64,000 nt of DNA. Source: Lactobacillus mulieris (GTDB taxonomy: Bacteria; Bacillota; Bacilli; Lactobacillales; Lactobacillaceae). Below, one piece after another: positions 27,470 to 37,142 of the stretch. The translations under genes were made by a program, and so were the position numbers. Under the pieces are notes generated by a model. It was given only the letters and a program-made list of their open reading frames with translations, did not search any database and had not been told where the DNA came from. Numbering within the stretch: the first letter of the stretch is position 1; each line of letters begins with the position of its first letter. The stretch spans positions 97,544 through 161,543 of the forward strand of contig NZ_SDGL01000003.1 of the NCBI RefSeq assembly GCF_007095465.1, written 5' to 3'.

Positions 27470-28642
27470 TTATACTTTTTGTAGACGCAGAGCCATCTTA
27501 ACTAAAGCTTGGGCAAATGCTTCTACTTCTGCTTTTTTTGTTAATCTACCAAAACTTATTCTAATCGATTCTTCGATTCTTGGCGAATCTGCTCCATACA
27601 TTGCAGTTAAAACATGAGAAGGTGTGAGTGAGCCGGCAGTACATGCTGATCCACCTGAAACAGCAAAGCCTGCCAAATCTAGGTTTGTCAGCATAACATA
27701 AGTTCCAATGCCAATTAGGTGCAAGTTCAAAGTATGATGCGAAACCAAACCAGTTAAACTGCCATTGATTTCATATTTAATATGGTTTGCATCTAATGCA
27801 TCGAGCACAATTTGTTGGAACTCTTGATAACGTGTCTGTTCTGCTACCCGATCAACAGCTTGTAAAAGCTTAATCGCTTCACCAAAACCAGCAATGCTTG
27901 GTGCATCAGTAGTTCCAGCTCGTCGCTTTTTTTCTTGTTCTCCACCGGTAATCAAACTTGGTAAACTTAATCCTGTTCTTTCATACAAGAAGCCAATATA
28001 CTTTGGTCCATTAATCTTATGAGCACTAGTTGACATAAAATCAATTTGCATTGCTTGTACATCAAGCTCAATATTACCCAAACCTTGAACTGCATCAACA
28101 TGGAAACAGATTTTAGGATTATATTCATGAACGATTTGCCCGATTTGGGCTAAATCATTAATCGTTCCAACTTCATTATTAACTGCCATCGTCGATACTA
28201 AGGCAGTTTTGGCACTTAAGGCAGCTTTCAAATCAGCTAGACTAATATGTCCACTTTCATCAACTGGAAGATAAATCACCTCAACTCCTTCAGCCTGTAA
28301 TTCTTTAGCTGTATTTAAAATTGAAGGGTGTTCAATTGCTGTAGTTATTATTTGACAATCATAGTTATGTTCTTTAGCAATTCCGCGTAAAACTGTATTG
28401 TTTGATTCGCTACCACCTGAAGTAAAAATAATTTCATCGTCATTTCTTGCATTAATGAATTTGGCAATTCGATGCCGAGCTTGATCAACCACTTCAAGCG
28501 CCTTTCGGCCAAAAGCGTGTGTGCTGGAAGGATTACCAAAATTTTCGGCTAATTGCTTAGTCATTTCAGCTACCACAGCCTCTGAGACTGGAGTAGTTGC
28601 TGCATTGTCTAAATAAACTAACTTTCTATCCACAATTCTCAC
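27470..28642 (-). CDS. iscS: Cysteine desulfurase (IscS-like, MnmA-linked)
   Basis: The 390-aa PLP enzyme takes sulfur from cysteine as an enzyme persulfide. It shows YLDNAATTPVS at the N-terminus, HVDAVQGLG, the PLP-binding lysine in STSAHKINGPKYIGFL, and the active cysteine in SGGSACTAGSLTPS. The group with a long loop around the cysteine corresponds to YrvO-like enzymes that serve MnmA. It lies ten bases downstream of mtnN and upstream of DUF1831-mnmA. It is distinct from the ThiI-linked desulfurase at 57647. Confidence 0.95.
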   Translation of the reverse strand: MRIVDRKLVYLDNAATTPVSEAVVAEMTKQLAENFGNPSSTHAFGRKALEVVDQARHRIAKFINARNDDEIIFTSGGSESNNTVLRGIAKEHNYDCQIITTAIEHPSILNTAKELQAEGVEVIYLPVDESGHISLADLKAALSAKTALVSTMAVNNEVGTINDLAQIGQIVHEYNPKICFHVDAVQGLGNIELDVQAMQIDFMSTSAHKINGPKYIGFLYERTGLSLPSLITGGEQEKKRRAGTTDAPSIAGFGEAIKLLQAVDRVAEQTRYQEFQQIVLDALDANHIKYEINGSLTGLVSHHTLNLHLIGIGTYVMLTNLDLAGFAVSGGSACTAGSLTPSHVLTAMYGADSPRIEESIRISFGRLTKKAEVEAFAQALVKMALRLQKV

Positions 28643-28651
28643 CTTTAATCT

Positions 28652-29341
28652 TTATCGCTTTAAATATGAAATAATTAAATCAGCTGCTTTTTGTCCAGCT
28701 TCCTTAACAAATTCCTCAAAGCTTTCATTAGCATCTTCATCTCCATTATCGCTAATTGCTCGCAAAGCAATCAATGGCTTATTGAAATGGTATGCCACTT
28801 GGGCAAAACTTGCTCCTTCCATTTCAACTCCAACAGCTTCAGGAAAATTAGCTTTAATGACAGTTTTAGCTGCTTCTGAGGCAATAAATGAATCACCAGT
28901 AACAACTAATCCTTCTTTAAAATTAAACCCTCTAGTCTTCAAGAAATCAATAAATTGAGCTCGTTCAGTACTTTGTAAATCAAATCTTGCTGGTTCGCGC
29001 GGAATTTGACCTTCTACATAATCACCAGCCGCAGTATTATGAGCGTCATGATAAGCAAAACTATTGACCACAATTACATCTTTTTTCTTAATTTCAGGTT
29101 TTAAAGAACCAGCTGAACCAGTCATGATGATTAAATCAATATCAACCCTAGCCAATAAATTGCTAAGGTTCATAGCAGCATTAACTTTCCCAATTCCAGA
29201 AAGTCCTAAATAAATTTCATTTTCATTAACAGAAAAATGTTCGAACTTTGTACATCCGAACATTTTTACCTCTCTGTCATGAAAATGCTGATAATAAAAT
29301 TCCGCCTCTTCAGGCATCGGAACTATCAAAGCGATTTTCAT
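28652..29341 (-). CDS. mtnN: 5'-methylthioadenosine/S-adenosylhomocysteine nucleosidase
   Basis: MtnN (Pfs) cleaves adenine from MTA and SAH, detoxifying SAM by-products and feeding methionine recycling and AI-2 synthesis. The 229-aa protein starts MKIALIVPMPEEAEFYY (a variant of the usual GAMEEE), has MTGSAGSLKPEIKKKDVIVV, and ends its substrate site with VGVEMEGASFAQVA and the catalytic aspartate in ISDNGDEDA. It lies 13 bases after the small membrane protein gene. Confidence 0.93.
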   Translation of the reverse strand: MKIALIVPMPEEAEFYYQHFHDREVKMFGCTKFEHFSVNENEIYLGLSGIGKVNAAMNLSNLLARVDIDLIIMTGSAGSLKPEIKKKDVIVVNSFAYHDAHNTAAGDYVEGQIPREPARFDLQSTERAQFIDFLKTRGFNFKEGLVVTGDSFIASEAAKTVIKANFPEAVGVEMEGASFAQVAYHFNKPLIALRAISDNGDEDANESFEEFVKEAGQKAADLIISYLKR

Positions 29342-29354
29342 ATTGACTCCTTAT

Positions 29355-29633
29355 TTATAACTTAAATAGTGCCACAAAGACTAAAACTAACAATCCTAAA
29401 ACAATCCCGATTGCAATATTCAATCGCTTTTTTAATCGATCAATTTTTTCCTCACGAGTTAATTCAGGATTTCTTTGATACTCTGGGCTATTTACATCTT
29501 GATTTATCCCAGCTTCATAATCTTCTTTGTTGAATTCTTGAGATTTCTTATCTTTTCTAAAAAAATCTGTCAACAAAGAAAAAGATTTAGATTTATTATG
29601 TTTGCGTTGATAATCTGCTCTTTTTTCAGTCAT
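29355..29633 (-). CDS. Small tail-anchored hypothetical protein
   Basis: The 92-aa protein is charged and hydrophilic for about 70 residues, then has a single C-terminal hydrophobic helix (about residues 72-91: NIAIGIVLGLLVLVFVALF). It is therefore probably anchored in the membrane by its tail with the basic part in the cytosol. I do not recognise a named family. It overlaps the nudix gene by eight bases, so it is translated in the same operon. Similar unnamed proteins are found in this position in lactobacilli, to my recollection. Confidence 0.75.
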   Translation of the reverse strand: MTEKRADYQRKHNKSKSFSLLTDFFRKDKKSQEFNKEDYEAGINQDVNSPEYQRNPELTREEKIDRLKKRLNIAIGIVLGLLVLVFVALFKL

Positions 29634-30192
29634 TGTTTTCTTTTGAACCTGATAAAATCATATTTTCCCAGACTGTAATGGCATAAATAGTCTTGGCATC
29701 CACAATTTTGCCTTCGGAAAGAAGTTGCTTTAATTCACTTAAACTATACCAATGAGTAGTTAAAAACTCATCTTCGTCCAAGTTACGCTTATCTTCCAAT
29801 CTAGTTAAAGTATCACAATAAAAGAGATACATTTTCTCATCACAAAAGCCAACTGAAGAATAAAATTCTGAAACTTTTTCCCAGTATTCTGCCTTCAATC
29901 CGCCTTCTTCATTGAGTTCTCTTTTCATTGCATCAAGTGGTGATGCATCAGTTTCATCGATTAAGCCAGCTGGAATTTCTAAAGTCAAATCTTTTATCGG
30001 CTCACGCCATTGTTCAACTAATAACATCTTGTTTTCAGAATTTATAGCCATAGCTGCAGCTGCAGGACGATGTTTAACAATTTCTCTAGTAGCAGTTTTT
30101 CCATTTGGTAAAGTAATTGTTCTAACAGATAAATCGACAATTTGGCCTTTAAAAATCTGTTCTGAGGCGATTTCTTGTTCACGTAAGTCCAT
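29626..30192 (-). CDS. nudF: NUDIX hydrolase, ADP-ribose pyrophosphatase type
   Basis: The 188-aa protein carries the Nudix box over about residues 82-104: the AGLIDETDASPLDAMKREL segment followed by NEEGG. That gives the GX5EX7REUXEEXGU pattern with a one-residue variation. ADP-ribose pyrophosphatases of this family hydrolyse ADP-ribose to AMP and ribose-5-phosphate. Its ATG overlaps the csp stop (TAATG), and the csp gene's last codons contain its GGAGG Shine-Dalgarno. The substrate assignment rests on overall similarity, not on a diagnostic residue. Confidence 0.88.
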   Translation of the reverse strand: MDLREQEIASEQIFKGQIVDLSVRTITLPNGKTATREIVKHRPAAAAMAINSENKMLLVEQWREPIKDLTLEIPAGLIDETDASPLDAMKRELNEEGGLKAEYWEKVSEFYSSVGFCDEKMYLFYCDTLTRLEDKRNLDEDEFLTTHWYSLSELKQLLSEGKIVDAKTIYAITVWENMILSGSKENND

Positions 30193-30413
30193 TAGTATCC
30201 TCCTTCACCATTATCAATGTAAACATTAATGCATTGAAGACCTTTTTTACCTTGTGCAAGTTGATAACGTACACGCTGTCCGATTTCTAAACTTTTGTAT
30301 CCAGCTTCTTTTATTGCAGTATAAAAAACAAAATAAGAAGCCTTAGTTAAATCATCATCAATAAAACCAAAACCGGCAGCAGAATCGAATTGTTTAACAG
30401 TTCCTGTACGCAT
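30192..30413 (-). CDS. Divergent cold-shock-domain protein
   Basis: The 73-aa protein has the cold-shock fold signature GTVKQFDSAAGFGFIDDD, with RNP1 close to consensus. RNP2, normally VFVHFSAI, reads YFVFYTAI, losing the conserved histidine. An RNA-chaperone role is a family-level inference and nucleic-acid affinity may differ from classic CspA. It is wedged between ileS and the nudix gene with TAATG overlaps on both sides, so it is driven by the ileS transcription unit rather than by a cold-shock leader. Confidence 0.85.
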   Translation of the reverse strand: MRTGTVKQFDSAAGFGFIDDDLTKASYFVFYTAIKEAGYKSLEIGQRVRYQLAQGKKGLQCINVYIDNGEGGY

Positions 30414-33205
30414 TAATCTTCAAATCCTTCCTTTACTGCATCAGCAAAGTTTTCTTCAACAATTTCTGCACAACGACCACAAAGCTTTGGTAAGTTGGCA
30501 TTATTACCTACATCAGTTCTTGTCATTCGACAACGATCACAGACTGTACCTTCTGCATGCTTAACAACCAACTTAGCAGTTTCAAATTCTTCAGCATTAT
30601 CTGGAGCTTCACTATCTAATACGTTAAGCTTTGAAACAATTAAAATTTGTCGCATATCAGCATTCAATTTATTGAACATTGCCTTAGTATGTTCAGTTGG
30701 ATAAACATCAACACAAGCTTCAAATGACTTACCAATTAATTTGGCATTTCTTGCTTCTTCAAGTGCCTTTAAGACGTCATCTCTAAATTTCATAAATTCA
30801 GACCAATTTTGCAATAATTCTGCTTCATTGTCAAAACTTTCGACTTGTGGCATATCACTCAATTGTACATATTCTCGGTCTTCTTTTAGATAACTCCATG
30901 CTTCTTCCATAGTATGTGGCAAAATTGGGGTCATTACCTTGGTAATCTTTACTAATGCATCATAAATTACTGTTTGCATTGCACGTCTTGGAAGTGAATC
31001 TTCACCTTCAATGTATAATACATCTTTTGCAAAGTCCAAGTAAAATGCTGAAAGTTCATTTGAGATAAACTTAAATACCATTTTATAAACATTAGTAAAG
31101 TCAAATTTATTATATGCTGCTAAACAGTCCTTCACTAATTTATTAAGAAGAACTTCCATATATTGATCAATAGAACGTAAATCTTTATATGCAACACGAT
31201 TAGCCTTAGGATCAAAGTCACTAGTATTTGCTAACATGTAGCGTAAAGTATTTCGAATCTTTCGGTAACTTTCCGCATTTTGTTGCAAAATTCCTTTTGA
31301 AACAGCAACATCTGATGTAGTATCTGCTGAAGCAACCCATAAGCGGATAATTTCTGCCCCCATTTGCTTAACAACATCATTAGGTGAGATTACATTACCA
31401 AGTGACTTACTCATCTTGTGTCCTTTATCATCAAGTACAAAACCTTGTGAGAGAATTGACTTGTATGGAGCATGGCCACTAACTGCAACAGAAGTAATCA
31501 GACTTGAATTAAACCAACCACGATATTGGTCACTACCTTCAAGGTAAAGATCAGCTGGATAATGAAGTTCAGGTCTTGCTGCAAGAACCCCTTGGTGAGA
31601 AGAACCAGAGTCAAACCAAACATCCAAAATATCAGTTTCTTTTTTGAACTTACCATTTGGTGAATGTTCTGACTTAAAGCCTGCAGGAAGTAATTCTTCA
31701 GCAGTGTGAGTATACCAAGCATTTGACCCTTCTTTTTCAAAAATCTGAGCAATGTGTTCAATTGTTTCTTTAGAAACGATTGGAGTGCCATCTTCTGCGT
31801 AGAAGATTGGAAGTGGAACACCCCACGCTCTTTGACGAGAGATTACCCAATCACCACGATCTTTAATCATGTTGTAAAGTCTAGTTTTACCCCAACTAGG
31901 TGTAAAGTTAGTCTTTTCAATTTCAGCTAAAATTTGATCTCTGAACGCATCAACTGAAGCAAACCATTGAGTAGTTGCACGATAAATAACCGGCTTCTTA
32001 GTTCTCCAGTCATGTGGATATGAGTGAGTAAAGAAGCTTAATTTAAGCAAAGCTCTCTTTTCTTCTAATTGCTTAGTAACCATCTTGTTAGCATCATCAT
32101 AGAAAACACCAACCAAGTTAGGATCTGGAATGTCTTTAGTATAACGACCTTGGTCATCCATTGGTGAATAAACAGGAAGGCCATATTTTTTACCAACATT
32201 GTAGTCATCTTCACCAAAACCAGTTGCATTGTGAACTAAACCAGTACCATCTTCAGCAGTTACATAAGTATCATTCATTACCAAACTAGTTTTGTCATAT
32301 AATGGATGTTTAACGGTCATCCGATCAAAGTCAGTACCCTTAAATGTATCAACAACTTCATAATCTTGCCAATCAAGATCTTCGGCCACTTTTTCTAATT
32401 GACTAGTTCCGATAACAAATTTACGTTCTTCACCAGCAACCTTAATTAATGAATATTCAAATTTAGGGTTAACAGTAATACCAACGTTAACTGGAATAGT
32501 CCAAGGAGTAGTTGTCCAGATAACCATATAAGTGTCATTATCTAAAATTCCCTTACCATCTTCTACTTGGAAAGCGACGTAAATAGCGGGAGATTTCACA
32601 TCATGGTATTCAACTTCTGCTTCTGCCAAAGTTGATTCACTAGATGGTGACCAATAAACTGGCTTCAACCCTTTATAAATATAACCTTTTTCAAACATTT
32701 TACCGAAGACTCTAATTTCTTCAGCTTCAAATTTAGGTTGTAAAGTGATGTAAGGATGATTCCAATCAGCCATCACACCAAGTCGTTTAAAGTCAGTTCT
32801 TTGCTTGTCAATTTGCTCCATCGCATATTTACGACAAAGCTCACGATATTCAGCACGGTCCATTGTCTTACGATCAACACCTTGCTTAGCAAGTTGTTGT
32901 TCAATTGGAAGACCATGTGTATCCCATCCAGGAACAAATGGCGCATAAAAGCCAGACATATTCTTATAACGAACAATGATATCCTTAGAAATCTTATTTA
33001 AAGAGTGACCCATATGAATATTACCATTAGCAAATGGAGGACCATCATGTAAGTCAAAACGAGGTTTACCTTCGTTAAGTTTCAATCTTTGTTCATATAA
33101 CTTGTTTTCTTCCCATGCTTTTTGCCATTCACCTTCTCTATTTGGCAAATTACCACGCATTGGGAATTTAGTTTTACCTAAATTAAGAGTATCTTTGATT
33201 CTCAT
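30413..33205 (-). CDS. ileS: Isoleucyl-tRNA synthetase
   Basis: The 930-aa class I synthetase charges tRNA-Ile. It shows the HIGH-type motif as [16 protein letters not shown], the KMSKS loop as [10 protein letters not shown], a CP1 editing domain between them ([12 protein letters not shown]), and a C-terminal zinc-binding CDRCR...CGRC. The start is ATG 33205 ([18 protein letters not shown]) with AAAGGAA upstream; an in-frame ATG at 33295 lies in the T-box leader. It is regulated by the T-box riboswitch just upstream, so it responds to uncharged tRNA-Ile. Readthrough probably feeds the downstream csp-to-mnmA genes. Confidence 0.97.
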   Translation of the reverse strand: MRIKDTLNLGKTKFPMRGNLPNREGEWQKAWEENKLYEQRLKLNEGKPRFDLHDGPPFANGNIHMGHSLNKISKDIIVRYKNMSGFYAPFVPGWDTHGLPIEQQLAKQGVDRKTMDRAEYRELCRKYAMEQIDKQRTDFKRLGVMADWNHPYITLQPKFEAEEIRVFGKMFEKGYIYKGLKPVYWSPSSESTLAEAEVEYHDVKSPAIYVAFQVEDGKGILDNDTYMVIWTTTPWTIPVNVGITVNPKFEYSLIKVAGEERKFVIGTSQLEKVAEDLDWQDYEVVDTFKGTDFDRMTVKHPLYDKTSLVMNDTYVTAEDGTGLVHNATGFGEDDYNVGKKYGLPVYSPMDDQGRYTKDIPDPNLVGVFYDDANKMVTKQLEEKRALLKLSFFTHSYPHDWRTKKPVIYRATTQWFASVDAFRDQILAEIEKTNFTPSWGKTRLYNMIKDRGDWVISRQRAWGVPLPIFYAEDGTPIVSKETIEHIAQIFEKEGSNAWYTHTAEELLPAGFKSEHSPNGKFKKETDILDVWFDSGSSHQGVLAARPELHYPADLYLEGSDQYRGWFNSSLITSVAVSGHAPYKSILSQGFVLDDKGHKMSKSLGNVISPNDVVKQMGAEIIRLWVASADTTSDVAVSKGILQQNAESYRKIRNTLRYMLANTSDFDPKANRVAYKDLRSIDQYMEVLLNKLVKDCLAAYNKFDFTNVYKMVFKFISNELSAFYLDFAKDVLYIEGEDSLPRRAMQTVIYDALVKITKVMTPILPHTMEEAWSYLKEDREYVQLSDMPQVESFDNEAELLQNWSEFMKFRDDVLKALEEARNAKLIGKSFEACVDVYPTEHTKAMFNKLNADMRQILIVSKLNVLDSEAPDNAEEFETAKLVVKHAEGTVCDRCRMTRTDVGNNANLPKLCGRCAEIVEENFADAVKEGFED

Positions 33206-33221
33206 ACTTTGTTCCTTTCTA

Positions 33222-33405
33222 AATAAAAAATCTCGCCCTAGTCTTAGGACGAGATTAACCGTGGTACCACCTAAGTTGGACCTACACAGCCCCACTTAAC
33301 ATGCTTATCGCGCATAACGTTAAACTAAAATAATAGCTGATCGACTCCAAAAAATTATGTTAGTCTCGCACCATCACTAACTCGCTGATTCTTTCTTTGT
33401 CTTAC
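33222..33405 (-). promoter_or_regulatory. T-box riboswitch of ileS
   Basis: The T-box sequence AGGTGGTACCACGG (33259-33272, minus) pairs with uncharged tRNA acceptor ends in the family. It is followed by a terminator hairpin (AATCTCG / CGAGATT, 33229-33256) with a run of six Ts. Upstream, about 130 bases carry the stem I region, with a purine-rich AGCGAGTTAGTGATGG segment and a GATC-containing loop where an Ile (ATC) specifier would fit. The exact specifier needs folding. The 5' end is approximate. Confidence 0.9.
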
Positions 33406-33421
33406 TATTAAGTTTAAAAAA

Positions 33422-34153
33422 TTAATTATGATCTTTATAATCATCAGGAAAAACAATTGTTACATCTGAATCATTTGTATTTTCTTGATCATTCTCTGGC
33501 TGACTTGTTGATAAAGGCACTTTATCAGCATCTTTGTCATGTTCCAAGTTTACGCCAGATTGGCCCTTATTGTCAACTGTAGGAAGTGAAGCAGTAGGAA
33601 TTGGTTCTCCACCATCCGATGGATAAATTCTTTCTACATTTGTAGCAGCATCAAGATAATATTGCCAAGTATTATCATCTAATGAATCAATTTGTTTCTG
33701 AAGTTTTGCACGAATCTTATATCTAAAATCTGCAACTTGTGTTTTTAATCTTTGATAATCATTTTTTAAAGTATCATTTTGATAAACTAAGCTTTGATTT
33801 TCAGAAGCTGCTTGATTTTTAGCATCTTCAACAATCTTTTTAGCATCTTCTTGTGCTTTTTGTCTTAATTCACTAGCATCTTTTTGTGCCTTCAAAACTT
33901 CATCATTGATTGTCTTTCTAAGCTCATCTAGTCTATCTACTTCAGACTCTAATTCTTTAATTTTATTTTTTAAAGCCACATTTTCATTTTTTAAATCAAC
34001 ATTGTTATCTAGGCAATCACCATAATCATCAACAATTTGATCTAAAAAACTATCCACTTCATATCTGTCATAACCCTTATGTCCACGTGGAGTGAACTCT
34101 TTGTTATGAATATCCATTGGTGTTAGTACAATCTTTTCTTCTTGCTGAGCCAC
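33422..34153 (-). CDS. divIVA: DivIVA cell-division positioning protein
   Basis: The 243-aa protein has the conserved N-terminal membrane-curvature-sensing part (TPMDIHNKEFTPRGHKGYDR, then YEVDSFLDQIVDDYG). Long coiled coils follow over about residues 40-130. A variable acidic, Ser/Asn-rich C-terminus follows. DivIVA gathers at division sites and poles. The start is GTG 34153, fixed by GGAGG upstream; it overlaps ylmH by 31 bases. It is the last gene of the dcw cluster, directly ahead of the ileS T-box. No terminator is seen between its stop and the T-box leader. Confidence 0.95.
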   Translation of the reverse strand: MAQQEEKIVLTPMDIHNKEFTPRGHKGYDRYEVDSFLDQIVDDYGDCLDNNVDLKNENVALKNKIKELESEVDRLDELRKTINDEVLKAQKDASELRQKAQEDAKKIVEDAKNQAASENQSLVYQNDTLKNDYQRLKTQVADFRYKIRAKLQKQIDSLDDNTWQYYLDAATNVERIYPSDGGEPIPTASLPTVDNKGQSGVNLEHDKDADKVPLSTSQPENDQENTNDSDVTIVFPDDYKDHN

Positions 34154-34947
34154 AAGTTTGCCTCCAAACGATACTTCCCTTTCCGGGTATTTGTTATATT
34201 TGAGATTTCTATTCTCCCATAATGACGTACACTTAGCACATCATTCACTGAGATTATTATATTAGAATTATCAATTTTATGCCAATTTAATTTGATATTT
34301 TCCTTTTCTATCAATTGTTTGACAATATTTCTACTAGACTTTGTCAGTGCAGCTAATATTGCATCTATTCGCAAAGAATTAACAATGATTTTAGTATTTT
34401 GAATATCATCTTCAATATTGACAATTTGCTTTAATGAAACCTCATTTAAGCTAACCGCAACTTTGCCTATCCTTTTTATCTCTTGACAAACAAAATCAGC
34501 CATCGCTTCTGAAACAAAAAACTGCCATTTGCCTTTTCCATCAGTAATGATATCCCCTAAACTTGACAAATTAAGTCCTGAACCTACCAATGTACCCAAA
34601 ATTTGACTATGAGTAATGGTAGCAAATTTATGATTATAAGTTATATTGATTAATTTCAGTTGAAAATTTCTAACATCCTGATATTCCCAATCATTACGAA
34701 TAATTGCTCGACATTTTTCTGCTCTATCATATCCGCCAAATTCTTGAACATAAAAATCATCTTGCGCAAGTTCTTTTAAATTCGCTCTAGCTCCTGGATC
34801 CAAGAAATTAGTTAATATTTCCTCTTTTCCATAGCAAACCTGGATTAAATAACCTGATAACTGAGAAATATCGTCATTATCACTTTGAGAGCGTAAAAAC
34901 TGAGCACGCTTTTTTATTTTTTCGCTTAATAAAATATTTTCATTCAT
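34123..34947 (-). CDS. ylmH: YlmH-family S4-domain RNA-binding protein
   Basis: The 274-aa protein resembles YlmH: an N-terminal domain with a YFGGYDRAEK-like region (here VQEFGGYDRAEKCRAIIR), a central domain with TITHSQILGTLVGSGL, and a C-terminal S4 domain (LRIDAILAALTKSSRNIVKQ). The family is a conserved partner of sepF-yggT-divIVA. In Bacillus it is implicated in rescue of stalled ribosomes as an RqcH-independent factor. No Shine-Dalgarno is visible before the ATG at 34947, and a perfect terminator-like hairpin separates it from yggT. Confidence 0.9.
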   Translation of the reverse strand: MNENILLSEKIKKRAQFLRSQSDNDDISQLSGYLIQVCYGKEEILTNFLDPGARANLKELAQDDFYVQEFGGYDRAEKCRAIIRNDWEYQDVRNFQLKLINITYNHKFATITHSQILGTLVGSGLNLSSLGDIITDGKGKWQFFVSEAMADFVCQEIKRIGKVAVSLNEVSLKQIVNIEDDIQNTKIIVNSLRIDAILAALTKSSRNIVKQLIEKENIKLNWHKIDNSNIIISVNDVLSVRHYGRIEISNITNTRKGKYRLEANLWLSKKKRLY

Positions 34948-34962
34948 TATTCATATATAAAT

Positions 34963-34992
34963 AAAAAATAGTGATTTACATCACTATTTTTT
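34963..34992 (-). terminator. Hairpin with T-run between yggT and ylmH
   Basis: A perfect 13-bp stem (AAAAAATAGTGAT / ATCACTATTTTTT, 4-base loop) includes the yggT stop codon. It reads as an intrinsic terminator on the minus strand, inside what is usually a continuous operon. Confidence 0.8.
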
Positions 34993-35278
34993 AAATCAAT
35001 TTAAATGCTAACTGAGTAAGCAAATTTTGAATGATATAAATAACAAAAATTGCTAACACAGGTGAAACATCTACACCGGCTTTAATCGCAATTGTCTTTA
35101 AAAAACCAATCCTGAATAATCCAACATAAGGTTCAACAATTTTATTTAGATATCGACCAACTACTGAATTATATAGAAAGGGCAACCAACTAGTAATTGC
35201 ATTTAAAACAATTAAGATTGTATAGATATATAAAAGCCAATTAATTACACTTATAGTACTTAGCAAAAAATTAATCAT
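34991..35278 (-). CDS. yggT: YggT-family small membrane protein
   Basis: The 95-aa protein has two transmembrane segments (about residues 10-28 and 68-90) with a cytosolic or loop region containing the PYVGLFRIGFLK-type motif (RYLNKIVEPYVGLFRIG) of the YggT family. The function is not established; in cyanobacteria a homologue affects thylakoid organisation. It is fixed between sepF and ylmH. It overlaps the sepF stop by one base. Confidence 0.9.
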   Translation of the reverse strand: MINFLLSTISVINWLLYIYTILIVLNAITSWLPFLYNSVVGRYLNKIVEPYVGLFRIGFLKTIAIKAGVDVSPVLAIFVIYIIQNLLTQLAFKLI

Positions 35279-35739
35279 TAACTCAACTTATCCTTTTTTT
35301 CAACTAATTCGGTAATCTTACCATCAGTTTCAAATTTAGGAGGAGTTGCTAAGAAAATTTTATCGCCAACTCTTTGAATTTCACCGTTTAGAGCATAAAC
35401 AGTACCAGTAATAAAATCGACAATTCTACGTGCTGAGTCATCATCCATTCGACTAAAATTGATGATAACTGCCTTATTACTAAGTAAGTTTTGAGCTACT
35501 TCTTTAGCATCTGAATATACGCGTGGTTCATATAAAACAATTTTGCTTTGTGGTACACTACCAGATTTTATAGAAACCACGTTATTTCTCCCCTTATTAT
35601 TTAAATGATCAGCGATTTCAGTTGGAACTTCTACTTCATTCAATTGTGATGAAGCAGAAGTTGCTTCTGGAGCATATTCATCTTCAGCACTACTATCACT
35701 GATACCGAAAAAACTACTAATTTTCTCTAATGCAGCCAT
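35278..35739 (-). CDS. sepF: SepF, FtsZ-anchoring division protein
   Basis: The protein is 153 aa from the preferred start (ATG 35739; MAALEKISSFFG). A GTG at 35748 is in frame but lies within the AAAGGTG Shine-Dalgarno. The N-terminal amphipathic helix should bind membrane. The C-terminal SepF domain contains VINFSRMDDDSARRIVDFIT and GTVYALNGEIQRVGD, which form the ring-polymer interface. SepF tethers and bundles FtsZ. It lies directly downstream of ftsZ, as in most Firmicutes. Confidence 0.95.
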   Translation of the reverse strand: MAALEKISSFFGISDSSAEDEYAPEATSASSQLNEVEVPTEIADHLNNKGRNNVVSIKSGSVPQSKIVLYEPRVYSDAKEVAQNLLSNKAVIINFSRMDDDSARRIVDFITGTVYALNGEIQRVGDKIFLATPPKFETDGKITELVEKKDKLS

Positions 35740-35754
35740 AATTATCACCTTTCA

Positions 35755-37128
35755 TTATTGCTGATTACGGTGTCTAAAGAATGGAATGTCACTACTATTA
35801 TCACCATTGTCAGCACTTGTCTCAATTTGCGAGATACTATCTTGATCGTCATTATTAAATGTGTCAAAAGTATCTTGCTTTTTATTTACTACACCTTGAT
35901 TTTTAACTTCCCGGCGATTGTTATTATCATCTAAATTCCACACATCAATTGGATTTACCATTGATTCTTTTTGATGTGATTCTTCAGCTACTTGTGGCTT
36001 TTCAGAAAGCGTTTCAGCAACTTGTGAAGGTTCTGCCTTAACTGTGTCACTTGTTTCTACATTTTGAGGTTGTGGAGCTTGATTTACTTCAATTTCAGGT
36101 TTAATGTCAACACTTGGTCGACTTACTGTCCGATGATGGCCTGGCAATTGCTTTGAAGCTTCTTCTTCGGCCTTTGAATCAATACCAGTTGCAATAACAG
36201 TAACTACAACTTCATCCCCTAAATTAGCATTGATTGAAGTACCAAAGATAATATCTACATCATCTCCTGCAGCTTTAGATACAATTTCTGAAGCATCTTG
36301 TGCTTCAAATAAAGTTAAATCAGGACCACCTGTAATATTCAAAAGAACTTGCTTAGCACCATCAATTGAAACTTCAAGCAATGGTGAAGAAATGGCAAGC
36401 TTTGTTGCTTCAACAGTTCTATTTTCACCGCTTGCTCTACCAATTCCCATTAAAGCAGAACCTTGGTTTTCCATGACAGTCTTAATATCAGCAAAGTCAA
36501 GATTAACGTAATCAGTTGAAGTAATCAAATCTGAGATACCTTGTACCCCTTGACGCAAAACATTATCTGCTTCTTTAAAGGCATCCATCATAGGTGTCTT
36601 CTTATCAACCATTTCTAATAGACGGTTGTTGGCAATGATAACTAAAGTATCAACATATTGCTTCAATTGAGCAATACCAGCAGCAGCATTTTTGGAACGC
36701 TTAGGTCCTTCAAACGTAAACGGACGCGTTACGACCCCAACGGTAAGTGCACCAGTTTCTCGAGCGACTTTAGCAATTACAGGAGCTGCGCCTGTACCTG
36801 TTCCACCACCCATACCTGCAGTGATGAAAATCATATCAGCACCTTTTAATGCTTCTTCAATTGTTTGTTCACTTTCTTCAGCAGCTTTTTGTCCAACTTC
36901 TGGATGTGACCCTGCACCTAAACCTCTAGTAAGCTTAGGTCCAAGTTGAATCTTATTTTCTGCTTTATTACTATTTAACGCTTGAACATCAGTATTAGCA
37001 ACGATGAAAGAAACACCTTGTACTCCTTCATCAATCATGCGGTTTACAGCGTTACCACCTGCACCGCCGACACCAATAACTTTGATGACAGCATTCTTGT
37101 TGTCGTCTTGATCGAATTGGAAATCCAT
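35755..37128 (-). CDS. ftsZ: FtsZ, tubulin-like division GTPase
   Basis: The 457-aa protein has the tubulin signature [20 protein letters not shown] and [12 protein letters not shown] nucleotide loops, and the T7 synergy-loop region [11 protein letters not shown]. The C-terminal linker (about residues 325-445) is long and Gln/Asn/Glu-rich. It ends in [11 protein letters not shown], a recognisable FtsA/SepF-binding tail though less basic than usual. AAAGGTGG precedes the ATG. It forms the Z-ring with FtsA (immediately upstream) and SepF (downstream). Confidence 0.97.
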   Translation of the reverse strand: MDFQFDQDDNKNAVIKVIGVGGAGGNAVNRMIDEGVQGVSFIVANTDVQALNSNKAENKIQLGPKLTRGLGAGSHPEVGQKAAEESEQTIEEALKGADMIFITAGMGGGTGTGAAPVIAKVARETGALTVGVVTRPFTFEGPKRSKNAAAGIAQLKQYVDTLVIIANNRLLEMVDKKTPMMDAFKEADNVLRQGVQGISDLITSTDYVNLDFADIKTVMENQGSALMGIGRASGENRTVEATKLAISSPLLEVSIDGAKQVLLNITGGPDLTLFEAQDASEIVSKAAGDDVDIIFGTSINANLGDEVVVTVIATGIDSKAEEEASKQLPGHHRTVSRPSVDIKPEIEVNQAPQPQNVETSDTVKAEPSQVAETLSEKPQVAEESHQKESMVNPIDVWNLDDNNNRREVKNQGVVNKKQDTFDTFNNDDQDSISQIETSADNGDNSSDIPFFRHRNQQ

Positions 37129-37142
37129 TTACTAAACCACCT

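Noticed and set aside
33206..33295. N-terminal extension of IleS starting at 33295
   Set aside because: The extra codons translate T-box leader sequence; the ATG at 33205 has a proper ribosome site and the family N-terminus. The same holds for ValS at 55448-55510.
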